Shown in pieces: positions 51,994 through 60,165 of a stretch of 64,000 bases of DNA. Under the pieces are notes generated by a model that saw only the letters and a list, made by a program, of their open reading frames with translations, ran no database searches and was not told the DNA's origin. Both the position numbers and the translations under genes were made by a program. Numbering within the stretch: the stretch's first letter is position 1; every line of letters begins with the position of its first letter. The DNA lies in contig JBFLXB010000001.1 of NCBI GenBank assembly GCA_040757335.1, positions 1 to 64,000 of the forward strand, read 5' to 3'. This stretch comes from Nitrospirota bacterium (GTDB taxonomy: Bacteria > Nitrospirota > Nitrospiria > 2-01-FULL-66-17).

Positions 51994-52482
51994 ATGAGCG
52001 TGACAAAGCGTCTCAAAGACTACCTCGATGAAAACCAGGTGCGGTACGAGGTCATCGCGCACCCGCCCACGGAGAGCGCGCCCGCCACGGCCGAAGCCTT
52101 GCACGTCCCGGGCAAAACCGTGGCCAAAGTGGTCATGATTAAAGAAGGGGGCGATGACGTGATGGCCGTGCTGCCGGCCAACCTCAAGGTCGACGTGCTG
52201 CGCATTCAGGAAGTGCTCGGCCGGCGGCCGGGTCGTCGGATCCGCCTGGCCACGGAATCGGAATTCGCCAAGTTGTTTCCCGACTGCGAAGTCGGGATGA
52301 TGCCCCCATTCGGCAACCTGTACGGGCTGGACGTGCTGGTGGACTCCTCGCTGACCGAAGACGAGGAGATCGTGTTTCCGGCGGGAAATTCCAGAGAGTC
52401 GATCCGGATGGCGTACGACGACTACGAGCGGCTGGTCGTGCCGCGCGTGGTTGACTTCGGTTCGCGTCTCGTCGGACGCTGA
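51994..52482 (+). CDS. YbaK/EbsC-family aminoacyl-tRNA deacylase
   Basis: A 162-residue single-domain editing protein. RLKDYLDENQVRYEVIAHPP, then TAEALHVPGKTVAKVVMIKE with the catalytic Lys, ATESEFAKLFPDCEVGMMPP (the GxxPPFG loop) and VFPAGNSRESIRMAYDDYER match the YbaK/ProXp fold. It would hydrolyse mischarged tRNA such as Cys-tRNA(Pro) or Ala-tRNA(Pro). The ATG at 51994 has GGAGGG upstream and removes an unrelated leader. Confidence 0.9.
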   Translation: MSVTKRLKDYLDENQVRYEVIAHPPTESAPATAEALHVPGKTVAKVVMIKEGGDDVMAVLPANLKVDVLRIQEVLGRRPGRRIRLATESEFAKLFPDCEVGMMPPFGNLYGLDVLVDSSLTEDEEIVFPAGNSRESIRMAYDDYERLVVPRVVDFGSRLVGR

Positions 52483-52503
52483 CGGTTCGTCTTCCCTCGG
52501 CCC

Positions 52504-52555
52504 GCGAGATGCGAGGCTGGGTGCTTCGCCCGAAGTGCCCAGCCTTGCGTCTCGC
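52504..52555. terminator. long imperfect hairpin after the deacylase gene
   Basis: GCGAGATGCGAGGCTGGGTG on the left pairs with AGTGCCCAGCCTTGCGTCTC on the right with few bulges, around CTTCGCCCGA. It lies 22 bases behind the YbaK stop. It has no T-tract; it may be a Rho-type 3' structure or a REP element. The rest of 52556-52747 contains no gene and should hold the exporter operon promoter. Confidence 0.5.
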
Positions 52556-52747
52556 CTTGCCTTGCAACTCGCCTCCCGCTCAGCGCGTAGGTGGCGAGCC
52601 TTTCACGCTTCACGTTGACCTCGAACTTGTGGTATCACTCATCCGGCCTTGTGCGATGCCATCGGCCGGTGTCGTCTCCCGGCGTCGTCTGCGAACACAA
52701 GTTGAGGGCATGAACTAACCGGGTCGTGATCGAAAAAAGGAGTGGGT

Positions 52748-54109
52748 ATGCACGCGCGCGTGGTTCTGATCGTCGGATCGGTCGCAGGAATCATGGGGTT
52801 CGGCGTCCCCGCATGGGCGCAGCCGAGCGCGGAGGGAGCCCTCACCTTGGCTCGCGCGGTCGAGCGGGCGCTGGAGACGTTTCCCTCGGTGCGGGCGGCG
52901 AGAGCCGGACTCGACGAGGCTCACGCTTCAGTGGGGGAGGCCTCCGCGGCGAGGCTCCCATCGCTCCAGTTGAACGCGACGGCCACGCGCTTTGAGGAGC
53001 CGATGCTGGTCTCCCCCATCCACAGTTTTACCCCGGCGGGCATCCCCTCGTTCGACCACACGCTCTACCAAGGGAGCCTCGCGCTGAATTACACGGTGTT
53101 CGACGGCGGAGCGCGCGGGGCGCGGATCCGCCTGGCGCGCGCGCAGGCCGGATCGGCCGAATCGGCTCTCGGCGCCGAGGGACAGGCCCTGGTCGCCCGC
53201 GTGGTGTCTGCGTATCTCGAGGTGTTGAGTCAACGGGAAGTCGTCGCGGCGCGCGACAGCCATCTCGTCGCCCTCGGGTCAGAGTTGACGCGTGCCCAGC
53301 AACGGCACGAGGCCGGCACCGCGGCGCGCGTGGAAGTACTCCGCGTTCAGGCGGCGCTCGCCACCGCCGAGGCGGAACGCGTCACGACGACCGAAGCGTT
53401 GAACCGGGCCGAACGCGAGTTGGCGCGGCTGATCAATCGGTCCGTCGAGGAGGTGCGAATCGCCGGACTCGTTCCTGTGGTTCTCTCCGATCCGTTGCTT
53501 CCATCGCGGGATGCGCTGACGACGGAAGCGCGCGAGGCCAATCCGACCGCCAAACAGGCCCGCGCGTTGGCAGCGTCAGCCGGCGAGGCGGTGGCGGTGG
53601 CCAAGAGCGCCCGCTGGCCGGAACTGGGTTTGGTCGGAACCTACCTGTACTACGACTCCGGGAACCACGGCGCCGACCGTACTGCGGAGTGGAACACCGG
53701 CGCGAAATTGTCGTACGTGCTTTTCAGCGGTGGGGCACGGGAGCGAGGCATCACGCGGGCCCAAGCGGCCCTCCTCTCCGCGGAGGAGCAGGTACGAATG
53801 GCCGAAACGCAGATCGACCAAGAGGTGGACCGCGCCGCCTCTCGGCTCGACGAGGCCCGCGCACGGATTAAGAGCCTCGAGACGGCGGTCGCTCGTTACG
53901 AGGAAGTGGTCCGTGTCGAAAAGTTGCTGCGGGAAACGGGTTCCGGTACCGAGACCGACTATCTCAACGCCGAGGCGGATCTCCTGACGGCGCGGGCGAA
54001 CCTCGCTGAAGCCCGGTATGGAGAAATCGCGGCGCGCACGGACCTGGCTCGGGTGGTCGGTCAACTCGACCTCGCGTGGCTGCGCCGAACCATCGGAGAC
54101 CAGCCGTGA
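52748..54109 (+). CDS. TolC-family outer-membrane efflux protein
   Basis: A 453-residue outer-membrane channel. AAGGAG precedes ATG 52748. The signal peptide ends VPAWAQ. Two long coiled repeats follow, each with a TolC-type strand: LSLVRAVERALETFP-like opening (LTLARAVERALETF), LNYTVFDGGARGARIRLARA, KLSYVLFSGGARERGITRAQ and VVRVEKLLRETGSGTETDYL. It forms the exit duct for the adaptor and ABC genes that follow with GTGA overlaps. It opens a six-gene exporter operon. Confidence 0.93.
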   Translation: MHARVVLIVGSVAGIMGFGVPAWAQPSAEGALTLARAVERALETFPSVRAARAGLDEAHASVGEASAARLPSLQLNATATRFEEPMLVSPIHSFTPAGIPSFDHTLYQGSLALNYTVFDGGARGARIRLARAQAGSAESALGAEGQALVARVVSAYLEVLSQREVVAARDSHLVALGSELTRAQQRHEAGTAARVEVLRVQAALATAEAERVTTTEALNRAERELARLINRSVEEVRIAGLVPVVLSDPLLPSRDALTTEAREANPTAKQARALAASAGEAVAVAKSARWPELGLVGTYLYYDSGNHGADRTAEWNTGAKLSYVLFSGGARERGITRAQAALLSAEEQVRMAETQIDQEVDRAASRLDEARARIKSLETAVARYEEVVRVEKLLRETGSGTETDYLNAEADLLTARANLAEARYGEIAARTDLARVVGQLDLAWLRRTIGDQP

Positions 54110-55107
54110 GCGCGAAGAAGCGGTTGGTGCCGGTGGTCATCGTCTCTGCGTTGGGCCTGGCGATCGTGTTCTGGTTCGCCGCGAACAGGCAAGACGGGGC
54201 CAGGTCCACGATCAGCGCGTCCGGAACCGTCGAGGCGACCGATTCGCAGTTGGGCTTTCAAACCGCGGGGCGTCTCAGCGACCTGGCCGTGCACGAGGGC
54301 GATCCGGTCAAGGCGGGAGACGAGTTGGCGCATCTGGACCGGGCTGAGACCGAGGCGAAGCGTCAACAGGCCGTGGCTCAAGTCGCGTCCGCTCGAGCCG
54401 GGCTTCTCGAACTGGAGCGCGGTTTTCGCTCCGAGGAGATCGCCCAGGGACGGGCGGCGTTCGCGGCCGCGACCGAGCGGCTGACCGACGCGAAACGGGA
54501 TCTGGACCGCGCCAAACGTCTGTACGACGGGGGGGCCGTGAGCGAAGAGAACTACGACAAGGCCCGGGTGGCGTTCGACGTCGCGACCAGCCACTACGAG
54601 CAGGCGAAGCAGCAGGTGCAGATTCTGGAAACCGGACCTCGCCGCGAGAAGATCGAGGCCCAACGGGCCGTGCTGGCACAGGCCGAGGCGGCGCTCAAGG
54701 TCATCGATGCCACGCTGGCTAATATGACCATTCGTGCGCCGTTTGACGGCATCGTGACGGTGCGTCACCGGGAACCCGGGGAAATCGTGCAGGGCGGATC
54801 GCCGGTGGTGACCGTGATGAACCCGGACGATCGGTGGGTCAGGATCTACGTGCCCGAGACCAAGATCGGCGCCGTCCGCACCGGCGGGGACGCGACGATC
54901 ACGACGGACACGTTTCCGGGCAAACCTTATCGCGGAGTGGTCGTGTTCATCGCGAGCGAGGCGGAGTTCACGCCCAAGACGGTTCAGACGACCGAGGAGC
55001 GGGTGAAGCTCGTCTACGCGGTCAAGGTGCGCATCACGGATGATCCGAGCCAGGACCTCAAGCCCGGAATGCCAGCCGACGTTCGTCTGGACGGAACGCC
55101 GGGGTGA
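54106..55107 (+). CDS. HlyD-family membrane fusion protein (YbhG-like)
   Basis: A 333-residue periplasmic adaptor. One N-terminal membrane helix (LVPVVIVSALGLAIVFWFAA) is followed by a lipoyl half-motif (ISASGTVEATDSQLGFQTAG), a coiled hairpin rich in Glu/Ala/Arg (about 80-200), a second lipoyl half (IRAPFDGIVTVRHREPGEIV) and a beta-barrel domain. The GTG start overlaps the TolC stop, and its end overlaps the first ATPase gene. It bridges the inner-membrane ABC permeases and the TolC-like channel. Confidence 0.93.
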   Translation: MSAKKRLVPVVIVSALGLAIVFWFAANRQDGARSTISASGTVEATDSQLGFQTAGRLSDLAVHEGDPVKAGDELAHLDRAETEAKRQQAVAQVASARAGLLELERGFRSEEIAQGRAAFAAATERLTDAKRDLDRAKRLYDGGAVSEENYDKARVAFDVATSHYEQAKQQVQILETGPRREKIEAQRAVLAQAEAALKVIDATLANMTIRAPFDGIVTVRHREPGEIVQGGSPVVTVMNPDDRWVRIYVPETKIGAVRTGGDATITTDTFPGKPYRGVVVFIASEAEFTPKTVQTTEERVKLVYAVKVRITDDPSQDLKPGMPADVRLDGTPG

Positions 55108-56033
55108 GCCCCGACGCCGCCATCGAGGTTCAGGCGCTGACCCGCCGATTTCGCGATCTGGTGGCCGTCGACGCACTGAGTTTTTCGGTTCGTCGCGGCG
55201 AGTTATTTGGGCTCGTCGGCCCCGATGGCGCGGGCAAGACCACGACGCTGCGCATGTTGGCCGGCGTGCTTCGCCCAAGCGCGGGCGATGCCCTGCTCAA
55301 CGGCGTCAGTGCCGCCCGCGATCCCGAGGCCATCAAGCACAACTTGGCCTACATGTCGCAGCGATTCGGGCTCTACGCGGATCTGACGGTCATCGAGAAT
55401 CTCCATTTTTACGCCGACCTGTACCAGGTGCCGCGGGCCGAGCGCCAGACCCGCCTTGAGCGCCTGTTCCAGTTCTCGAATCTCGGACCGTTCCAGCACC
55501 GGCTCGCGGGCCAGTTGTCAGGGGGGATGAAGCAAAAGCTGGGGTTGTCGTGCGCGCTCATCCACGAGCCCAAAATCCTGTTGCTGGATGAGCCGACCTT
55601 CGGCGTGGACCCGATTTCGCGTCGCGATCTGTGGTTGATCGTGCACGACATGGTGGCGCGGGGCGTGACCGCGATCGTGAGCACGGCGTATATGGACGAG
55701 GCCGAGCGCTTCGACCGGGTGGCGCTCCTCCAGCAAGGGCGCCTCCTCGCGGTCGATGCTCCGGAAGCGTTGCAGGGGACGCTGGCGGACCGCGTGCTGA
55801 TGGTGCGGGTCGACCGGGTGCGCGAGGCGAGCCGCCGTGTCGCCGCGCTGCCGGTCGTGGCCAGAGCCGCGGCGTTCGGCGATCGGCTGCATGTGATCGT
55901 GCAGTCGGCGGCACGCGACGCCGCGGCGGTGGAAGCCGTCCTGCGTGCGTCGGGGTTGACGGTGCACGAGGTGCGCGCGATCGCGCCTTCGATGGAGGAT
56001 GTCTTCATCCATCGACTGTCCGAGGTGGGATAG
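55104..56033 (+). CDS. ABC transporter ATP-binding protein (first)
   Basis: A 309-residue ATPase. Walker A LVGPDGAGKTTTLRML (Asp replaces the usual Asn in GxNGAGK), Q-loop MSQRFGLYADL, signature LSGGMKQKLGLSCAL, Walker B ILLLDEPTFGVD, and an H-loop that reads VSTAYMDEAERF, where Tyr takes the place of the usual switch His. A C-terminal regulatory domain (about 225-309) follows. The altered switch residue suggests it is the less active partner of an asymmetric ATPase pair. In E. coli YbhF the two ATPases are one fused protein. Confidence 0.93.
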   Translation: MSPDAAIEVQALTRRFRDLVAVDALSFSVRRGELFGLVGPDGAGKTTTLRMLAGVLRPSAGDALLNGVSAARDPEAIKHNLAYMSQRFGLYADLTVIENLHFYADLYQVPRAERQTRLERLFQFSNLGPFQHRLAGQLSGGMKQKLGLSCALIHEPKILLLDEPTFGVDPISRRDLWLIVHDMVARGVTAIVSTAYMDEAERFDRVALLQQGRLLAVDAPEALQGTLADRVLMVRVDRVREASRRVAALPVVARAAAFGDRLHVIVQSAARDAAAVEAVLRASGLTVHEVRAIAPSMEDVFIHRLSEVG

Positions 56034-56040
56034 GGCTCGA

Positions 56041-56994
56041 GTGCGATCTGACGCCACGGATGCTGCGGTTTCAGTCGAACGGCTGACCAAGGTGTTCAAC
56101 GGGTTCACGGCCGTTGACGCGGTGTCCTTCGAGGTGCGACGAGGGGAGATCTTCGGGTTTCTGGGGCCCAACGGTGCCGGGAAAACCACGACGATCAAGA
56201 TGCTGGCGGGCCTACTACTCCCGACCTCGGGCGGCGGGACCGTGGCTGGTTTCGACATGCTCACCGAGACCGAGGCCATCAAACGGCGCGTGGGGTACAT
56301 GTCGCAACTGTTCTCACTCTATGGAGACCTCACGGTGGAAGAGAACATTGCGTTCTTTTCGGGGCTCAACGGCGTGCCGACGGCCCGGCGACCCGAGCGT
56401 CGCAATTGGGTGTTGGCCATGGCGGGGCTGACCGATCACCGCGCCCGCCTGACCCGCGAGCTGCCGCTGGGGTGGAAGCAGCGGCTCGCGCTCGGCTGCG
56501 CGGTCCTGCATGAGCCGCCCATCCTCTTCCTTGACGAGCCTACGTCCGGTGTCGATCCGCTGTCCAGACGCGCGTTCTGGGAGCTGATCAACAGTCTGAC
56601 GGACGAAGGCATCACGGTCTTCGTGAGCACTCACTACATGGAGGAGGCGGAGTACTGCCATCGGTTGGCGTTGATGAACCGGGGGCGCCTGATCGCACTG
56701 GACACGCCCGCGGCTCTTCGGCGCGCGATGCGCGATCCGCTGCTCGAGGTCTGCACCGACCGGAGCCCGAAGACCGTGGAGGCGCTCCAGGGCATGCCGG
56801 GGGTCCTGGAGGTCGCGATGTTCGGTCGCGCCGTCCATGTGGTGGTGGAGGACGAGGGACAGGCCCGGCGAATGATTCCCGAACGACTCGCCGCGCACAA
56901 TGTGACGGTGCGGGGCATCGAGAGGATTGAGCCGTCGCTGGAGGATGTGTTTGTGGCGTTGGTGCGGGCCGAAGGGGGCGCGGTGCTCGGGTAG
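56041..56994 (+). CDS. ABC transporter ATP-binding protein (second)
   Basis: A 317-residue ATPase from GTG 56041. Walker A FLGPNGAGKTTTIKML, Q-loop MSQLFSLYGDLTV, Walker B ILFLDEPTSGVD and switch VSTHYMEEAEYC with the normal His. The signature is unusual: RELPLGWKQRLALGCA, where LSGG is replaced by LPLG. The two ATPases are thus complementary: one has a good signature and a changed switch, the other the reverse, which fits an obligate heterodimer with one working site. Hairpin repeat copy 4 follows. Confidence 0.93.
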   Translation: MRSDATDAAVSVERLTKVFNGFTAVDAVSFEVRRGEIFGFLGPNGAGKTTTIKMLAGLLLPTSGGGTVAGFDMLTETEAIKRRVGYMSQLFSLYGDLTVEENIAFFSGLNGVPTARRPERRNWVLAMAGLTDHRARLTRELPLGWKQRLALGCAVLHEPPILFLDEPTSGVDPLSRRAFWELINSLTDEGITVFVSTHYMEEAEYCHRLALMNRGRLIALDTPAALRRAMRDPLLEVCTDRSPKTVEALQGMPGVLEVAMFGRAVHVVVEDEGQARRMIPERLAAHNVTVRGIERIEPSLEDVFVALVRAEGGAVLG

Positions 56995-57004
56995 GGGCTG
57001 TGGG

Positions 57005-57188
57005 AGCGTGTCGAGGAACCTGAGTGCGCCAAGAGCGCAAATGTTAATCGGTCCGAAGGCACCCTACAGGTGGCGAAGCAACGGCCATCTGCGGCGTTGC
57101 CGCTGCGCTTCCGGTCCTCACGTACGCACTCAGTACGCTCCGGTCCGGTGCTCGCGGCGCCTTGCATTTGGCCGATTCCTCGACACGC
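57005..57188. repeat. long hairpin repeat family, copy 4
   Basis: A 184-base element with arms AGCGTGTCGAGGAACC and GATTCCTCGACACGCT. Inner sequences ATCTGCGGCGTTGCCGCTGC and GCTCGCGGCGCCTTGCATTT flank CACGTACGCACTCAGTACGC. It lies 11 bases after an ATPase stop and inside the exporter operon, before the permease genes. Confidence 0.85.
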
Positions 57189-57253
57189 TGACTGGAAGAT
57201 CGAATCCGCTGTCGGTCTTCCGCTGAGGGTTGATCGGCTGGAGGCCGCATGTG

Positions 57254-58369
57254 ATGAACTTGCGTCGGTTGCTTGCGATTTCGCGCAAGGAGGTGCTCCA
57301 ACTGCGCCGGGATACGCGGAGCCTTCTGCTGGCGTTTCTGCTTCCGGTCGTGCTGCTGGTCCTGTTCGGGTACGCCATTACCTGGGATGTCGATCACATT
57401 TCGACCGCGGTCCGGGACGAGGACGGGTCGGCGCAAAGCCGCGAACTGATCGACGCGCTCCGTTCGTCGGGGTACTTCACGGTGGCCATGAGCCTGGATC
57501 GCAGGTCCGCGATCGATCTGGTGCTGCAGGAAGGACGGGTCCAGATCGTCCTCGTCATTCCCCCGGACTTCGGCCGGCACGTCGGAACCGGCCGTCCCGC
57601 CTCGCTCCAGGCCATCGTGGACGGCAGCGACGCGAACACCGCCACGATCATCCTAAGTTACGCCCAGGCCGTGGTACAGACCTACTCCGCCGCGATCTCG
57701 TTGCAGGGCGTTCCGCGTCAGGCGCCGGTCAGCGCGGACAGCCGTGTCTGGTACAACGAAGACCTTGTCAGTCGCAACATGATCGTCCCGGGACTGGTCG
57801 CGGTGATCATGATGATCATCGCCGCGATGCTGACCTCGCTCACCATCGCGCGGGAATGGGAGCGGGGCACGATGGAACAACTCGCCGCCACGCCGGTCAC
57901 CCGCAGCGAGGTGGTGGTGGGCAAGCTCCTGCCGTACCTCGCCATCGGCCTCATCGACGTGGTGGCCACCACCTTGTTGGGCGTGTTCCTGTTCGGCGTG
58001 CCGTTCCGAGGCGATCCGTTCCTCCTGATGATTCTGGCGTTTTTCTTCCTGGTGGGCGCGTTGGGATTGGGAATATTCATCTCGGCCGCGGCGCGTTCGC
58101 AACTCCTCGCCACCCAGATGGCCATGATGGCGACGTTCCTGCCGGCGTTTTTGTTGTCCGGGTTTATGTATGCGATCGACGTCATGCCCAAGCCGCTGCA
58201 GCTCCTCACGTACCTCATTCCGGCCCGATACTTCCTGGTGGTGACGCGCGGAATTTTTCTCAAGGGCGTACACGTGGAGGTGCTGCGCGTGCAAGGGCTG
58301 CTGATGGTCGCATTCGCGGTGGTGGGACTTTTGTTGGCGGTTCGGGCGTTCAAGAAGGAGTTGTCGTAG
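57254..58369 (+). CDS. ABC-2 type permease (YbhS/YbhR-like), first
   Basis: A 371-residue inner-membrane protein. One N-terminal helix (SLLLAFLLPVVLLVLFGYAI), a large periplasmic domain (about 45-175) and five C-terminal helices with the ABC-2 motif WERGTMEQLAATPVTRSEVV and ARYFLVVTRGIFLKGV at the end. GGAGG lies nine bases upstream; GTG 57251 is an alternative start. It pairs with the following permease to form the membrane pore of the exporter. Confidence 0.92.
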   Translation: MNLRRLLAISRKEVLQLRRDTRSLLLAFLLPVVLLVLFGYAITWDVDHISTAVRDEDGSAQSRELIDALRSSGYFTVAMSLDRRSAIDLVLQEGRVQIVLVIPPDFGRHVGTGRPASLQAIVDGSDANTATIILSYAQAVVQTYSAAISLQGVPRQAPVSADSRVWYNEDLVSRNMIVPGLVAVIMMIIAAMLTSLTIAREWERGTMEQLAATPVTRSEVVVGKLLPYLAIGLIDVVATTLLGVFLFGVPFRGDPFLLMILAFFFLVGALGLGIFISAAARSQLLATQMAMMATFLPAFLLSGFMYAIDVMPKPLQLLTYLIPARYFLVVTRGIFLKGVHVEVLRVQGLLMVAFAVVGLLLAVRAFKKELS

Positions 58370-58381
58370 GGAACCAGGGCC

Positions 58382-59494
58382 ATGGCGTGGCGCGATTCCG
58401 TTGAACGAATCTCCGGATTGGTGTGGAAGGAGTTTCTGCAGATCTTTCGCGAGCCGCGACTGCGCGGCATGATCTTCGTCGCGCCGATCATTCAACTCGT
58501 GGTGTTCGGTTATGCGGTTTCCACGGATATCAGGGACACACCGACCCTCGTAGTCGATCACGACAAGACGCGCGCATCGCGCGAGCTGGTCGAGGCGTTC
58601 GTGGCGTCCGAGTACTTCCGCGTGGTGGGGCGCTCCGACCGTCCGGCGGACCTGGTAGCTGCTCTGGACCACGGGGACGCGATCGTCGGGATCGAGATTC
58701 CGCGAGGATTCGAGGCCGCGCTCCACGACGCGGCGGGCGCCAACGTCCAGATCCTCCTGGACGGCACCAACTCAAACACGGCCACCGTCGCCAAGGGCTA
58801 CGCGGAGCGCATCGTGCAGAACTACGGAGCCCGCTTCGTCTCGGCGCCGCCCGTTATCGACCTCCGAGAGCGCGCGTGGTTCAATCCCGATCTTGCGAGC
58901 CGGGATTACAACGTACCGGCGGTGGCCGGTGCGATCATTCTCCTGGTCTGCCTCCTGCTCACCTCGCTGGCCGTGGTGCGTGAGCGGGAGATCGGCACGC
59001 TCGAACAGCTGATGGTGAGCCCGTTGACGCCGGGTGAACTGATCGCGGGGAAAACCATCCCGTTCGCGGTGATCGGACTGGTGGACCTGGCGCTCGTGAC
59101 CGCCGTGGCATTGCTCTGGTTTGGCGTGCCGTTCGTGGGCAACGCAGCGCTCCTGTTCGCCGCCAGCGTGCTTTTCCTGCTCTCGGGCCTGGGCGTGGGT
59201 TTATTGGTGTCCACGATCTCGAAAACGCAGCAGGAAGCCTTCATGGCGACGTTTCTCATCTTCCAGCCCACGATGTTGCTCTCCGGGTTTATGTTTCCGG
59301 TCAGCAGTATGCCGGAAGTGTTTCAATGGCTCACGCTCGGCAACCCCCTGCGGCACTACCTCGAGATCGTCCGTGGCATCTTCCTCAAGGGCGCGGGCTT
59401 GGTCGCTCTGTGGCCTCAGTACCTCTCGTTGTTGGTGATGGGAACGGCGATCCTCTGGTTTGCCTCCACCCGATTCAGCAAACGAACGAGCTAG
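58382..59494 (+). CDS. ABC-2 type permease (YbhS/YbhR-like), second
   Basis: A 370-residue permease with the same plan as its neighbour: KEFLQIFREPRLRGMIFVAP at the start, a periplasmic domain, then VREREIGTLEQLMVSPLTPG and NPLRHYLEIVRGIFLKGAGL. It closes the six-gene exporter operon. Substrates of the E. coli YbhFSR/G relatives include cations and drugs; no specific substrate can be deduced here. Confidence 0.93.
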   Translation: MAWRDSVERISGLVWKEFLQIFREPRLRGMIFVAPIIQLVVFGYAVSTDIRDTPTLVVDHDKTRASRELVEAFVASEYFRVVGRSDRPADLVAALDHGDAIVGIEIPRGFEAALHDAAGANVQILLDGTNSNTATVAKGYAERIVQNYGARFVSAPPVIDLRERAWFNPDLASRDYNVPAVAGAIILLVCLLLTSLAVVREREIGTLEQLMVSPLTPGELIAGKTIPFAVIGLVDLALVTAVALLWFGVPFVGNAALLFAASVLFLLSGLGVGLLVSTISKTQQEAFMATFLIFQPTMLLSGFMFPVSSMPEVFQWLTLGNPLRHYLEIVRGIFLKGAGLVALWPQYLSLLVMGTAILWFASTRFSKRTS

Positions 59495-59520
59495 TCCAAT
59501 TTTCGCACCGAATCATTACA

Positions 59521-59540
59521 ATACTGCGTTTGGGGGATGG
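59521..59540 (+). promoter_or_regulatory. recurring stress-promoter motif, copy 6
   Basis: ATACTGCGTTTGGGGGATGG, 100 bases before the coiled-coil stress protein gene. The core CGTTTGGGGGATGG is nearly identical to the copy at 14016 (Usp). There is no other gene in the 145-base gap. Confidence 0.45.
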
Positions 59541-59639
59541 GCTTTTCCGGAGCGCGCGTAGATACTGATACAGAAGTCCGATCAGGCACGGGGCGCATCC
59601 CGTCACGCTCAACCGTTCGATCGAAGGAGGACCCTAGCC

Positions 59640-60152
59640 ATGGAAACGAAGGAAGGTCAAGACACGAAAGAAACCGAGGCCACGATCGAAGCCCACCTCA
59701 GGGCGTGGGCGGTTGAGATCGAACAGTTGAAGGCCAAGGTGGACCGCGAAGTCGCGGAGGCCAAGAAGGGGTACTACGAACAGATGGACGCGCTGCGTCG
59801 CGAGGTGGAAGCCCAGCTCCTGAAGTGGAGCTACGAACTCAAGGAGCTCAAGAGCCAAACGGGCCAGCCCGATGTGCGGCAAGCGGTGCGGGATTTGCGG
59901 GCCAAACTCGACGAGGAATTGAAAACCTGGGGCCCGCAGATCGACGCGCTCAAGTCCACCGCGGCCAAAGCGGAAGCCGAGGCCAAGAGGCTGCTCGACG
60001 GCTTCTTGCAGAAGCGGGACGCGTTGAAGAAGGAGCTGGCGGGGCTGAAGGGTTCCAGCGAAGCCGCGTGGGGAGACGTCAGGGTCGGGGCCGGGAAGGC
60101 ATGGGACGAACTGAAGGCTGCCTTCAAGAGTGCCAGCGAAAAGTTCAAGTAG
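59640..60152 (+). CDS. coiled-coil stress protein (sll1863-like)
   Basis: A 170-residue charged, almost fully helical protein with heptad patterns (AWAVEIEQLKAKVDREVAEA ... VRDLRAKLDEELKTWGPQID). The ending GKAWDELKAAFKSASEKFK is amphipathic. GAAGGAGGA precedes the ATG. It is like the small sll1863-type stress-response family of unknown function. No signal peptide or cysteine is seen. It lies in a separate transcript with a motif-bearing promoter. Confidence 0.75.
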   Translation: METKEGQDTKETEATIEAHLRAWAVEIEQLKAKVDREVAEAKKGYYEQMDALRREVEAQLLKWSYELKELKSQTGQPDVRQAVRDLRAKLDEELKTWGPQIDALKSTAAKAEAEAKRLLDGFLQKRDALKKELAGLKGSSEAAWGDVRVGAGKAWDELKAAFKSASEKFK

Positions 60153-60165
60153 CACATGATGTGTG

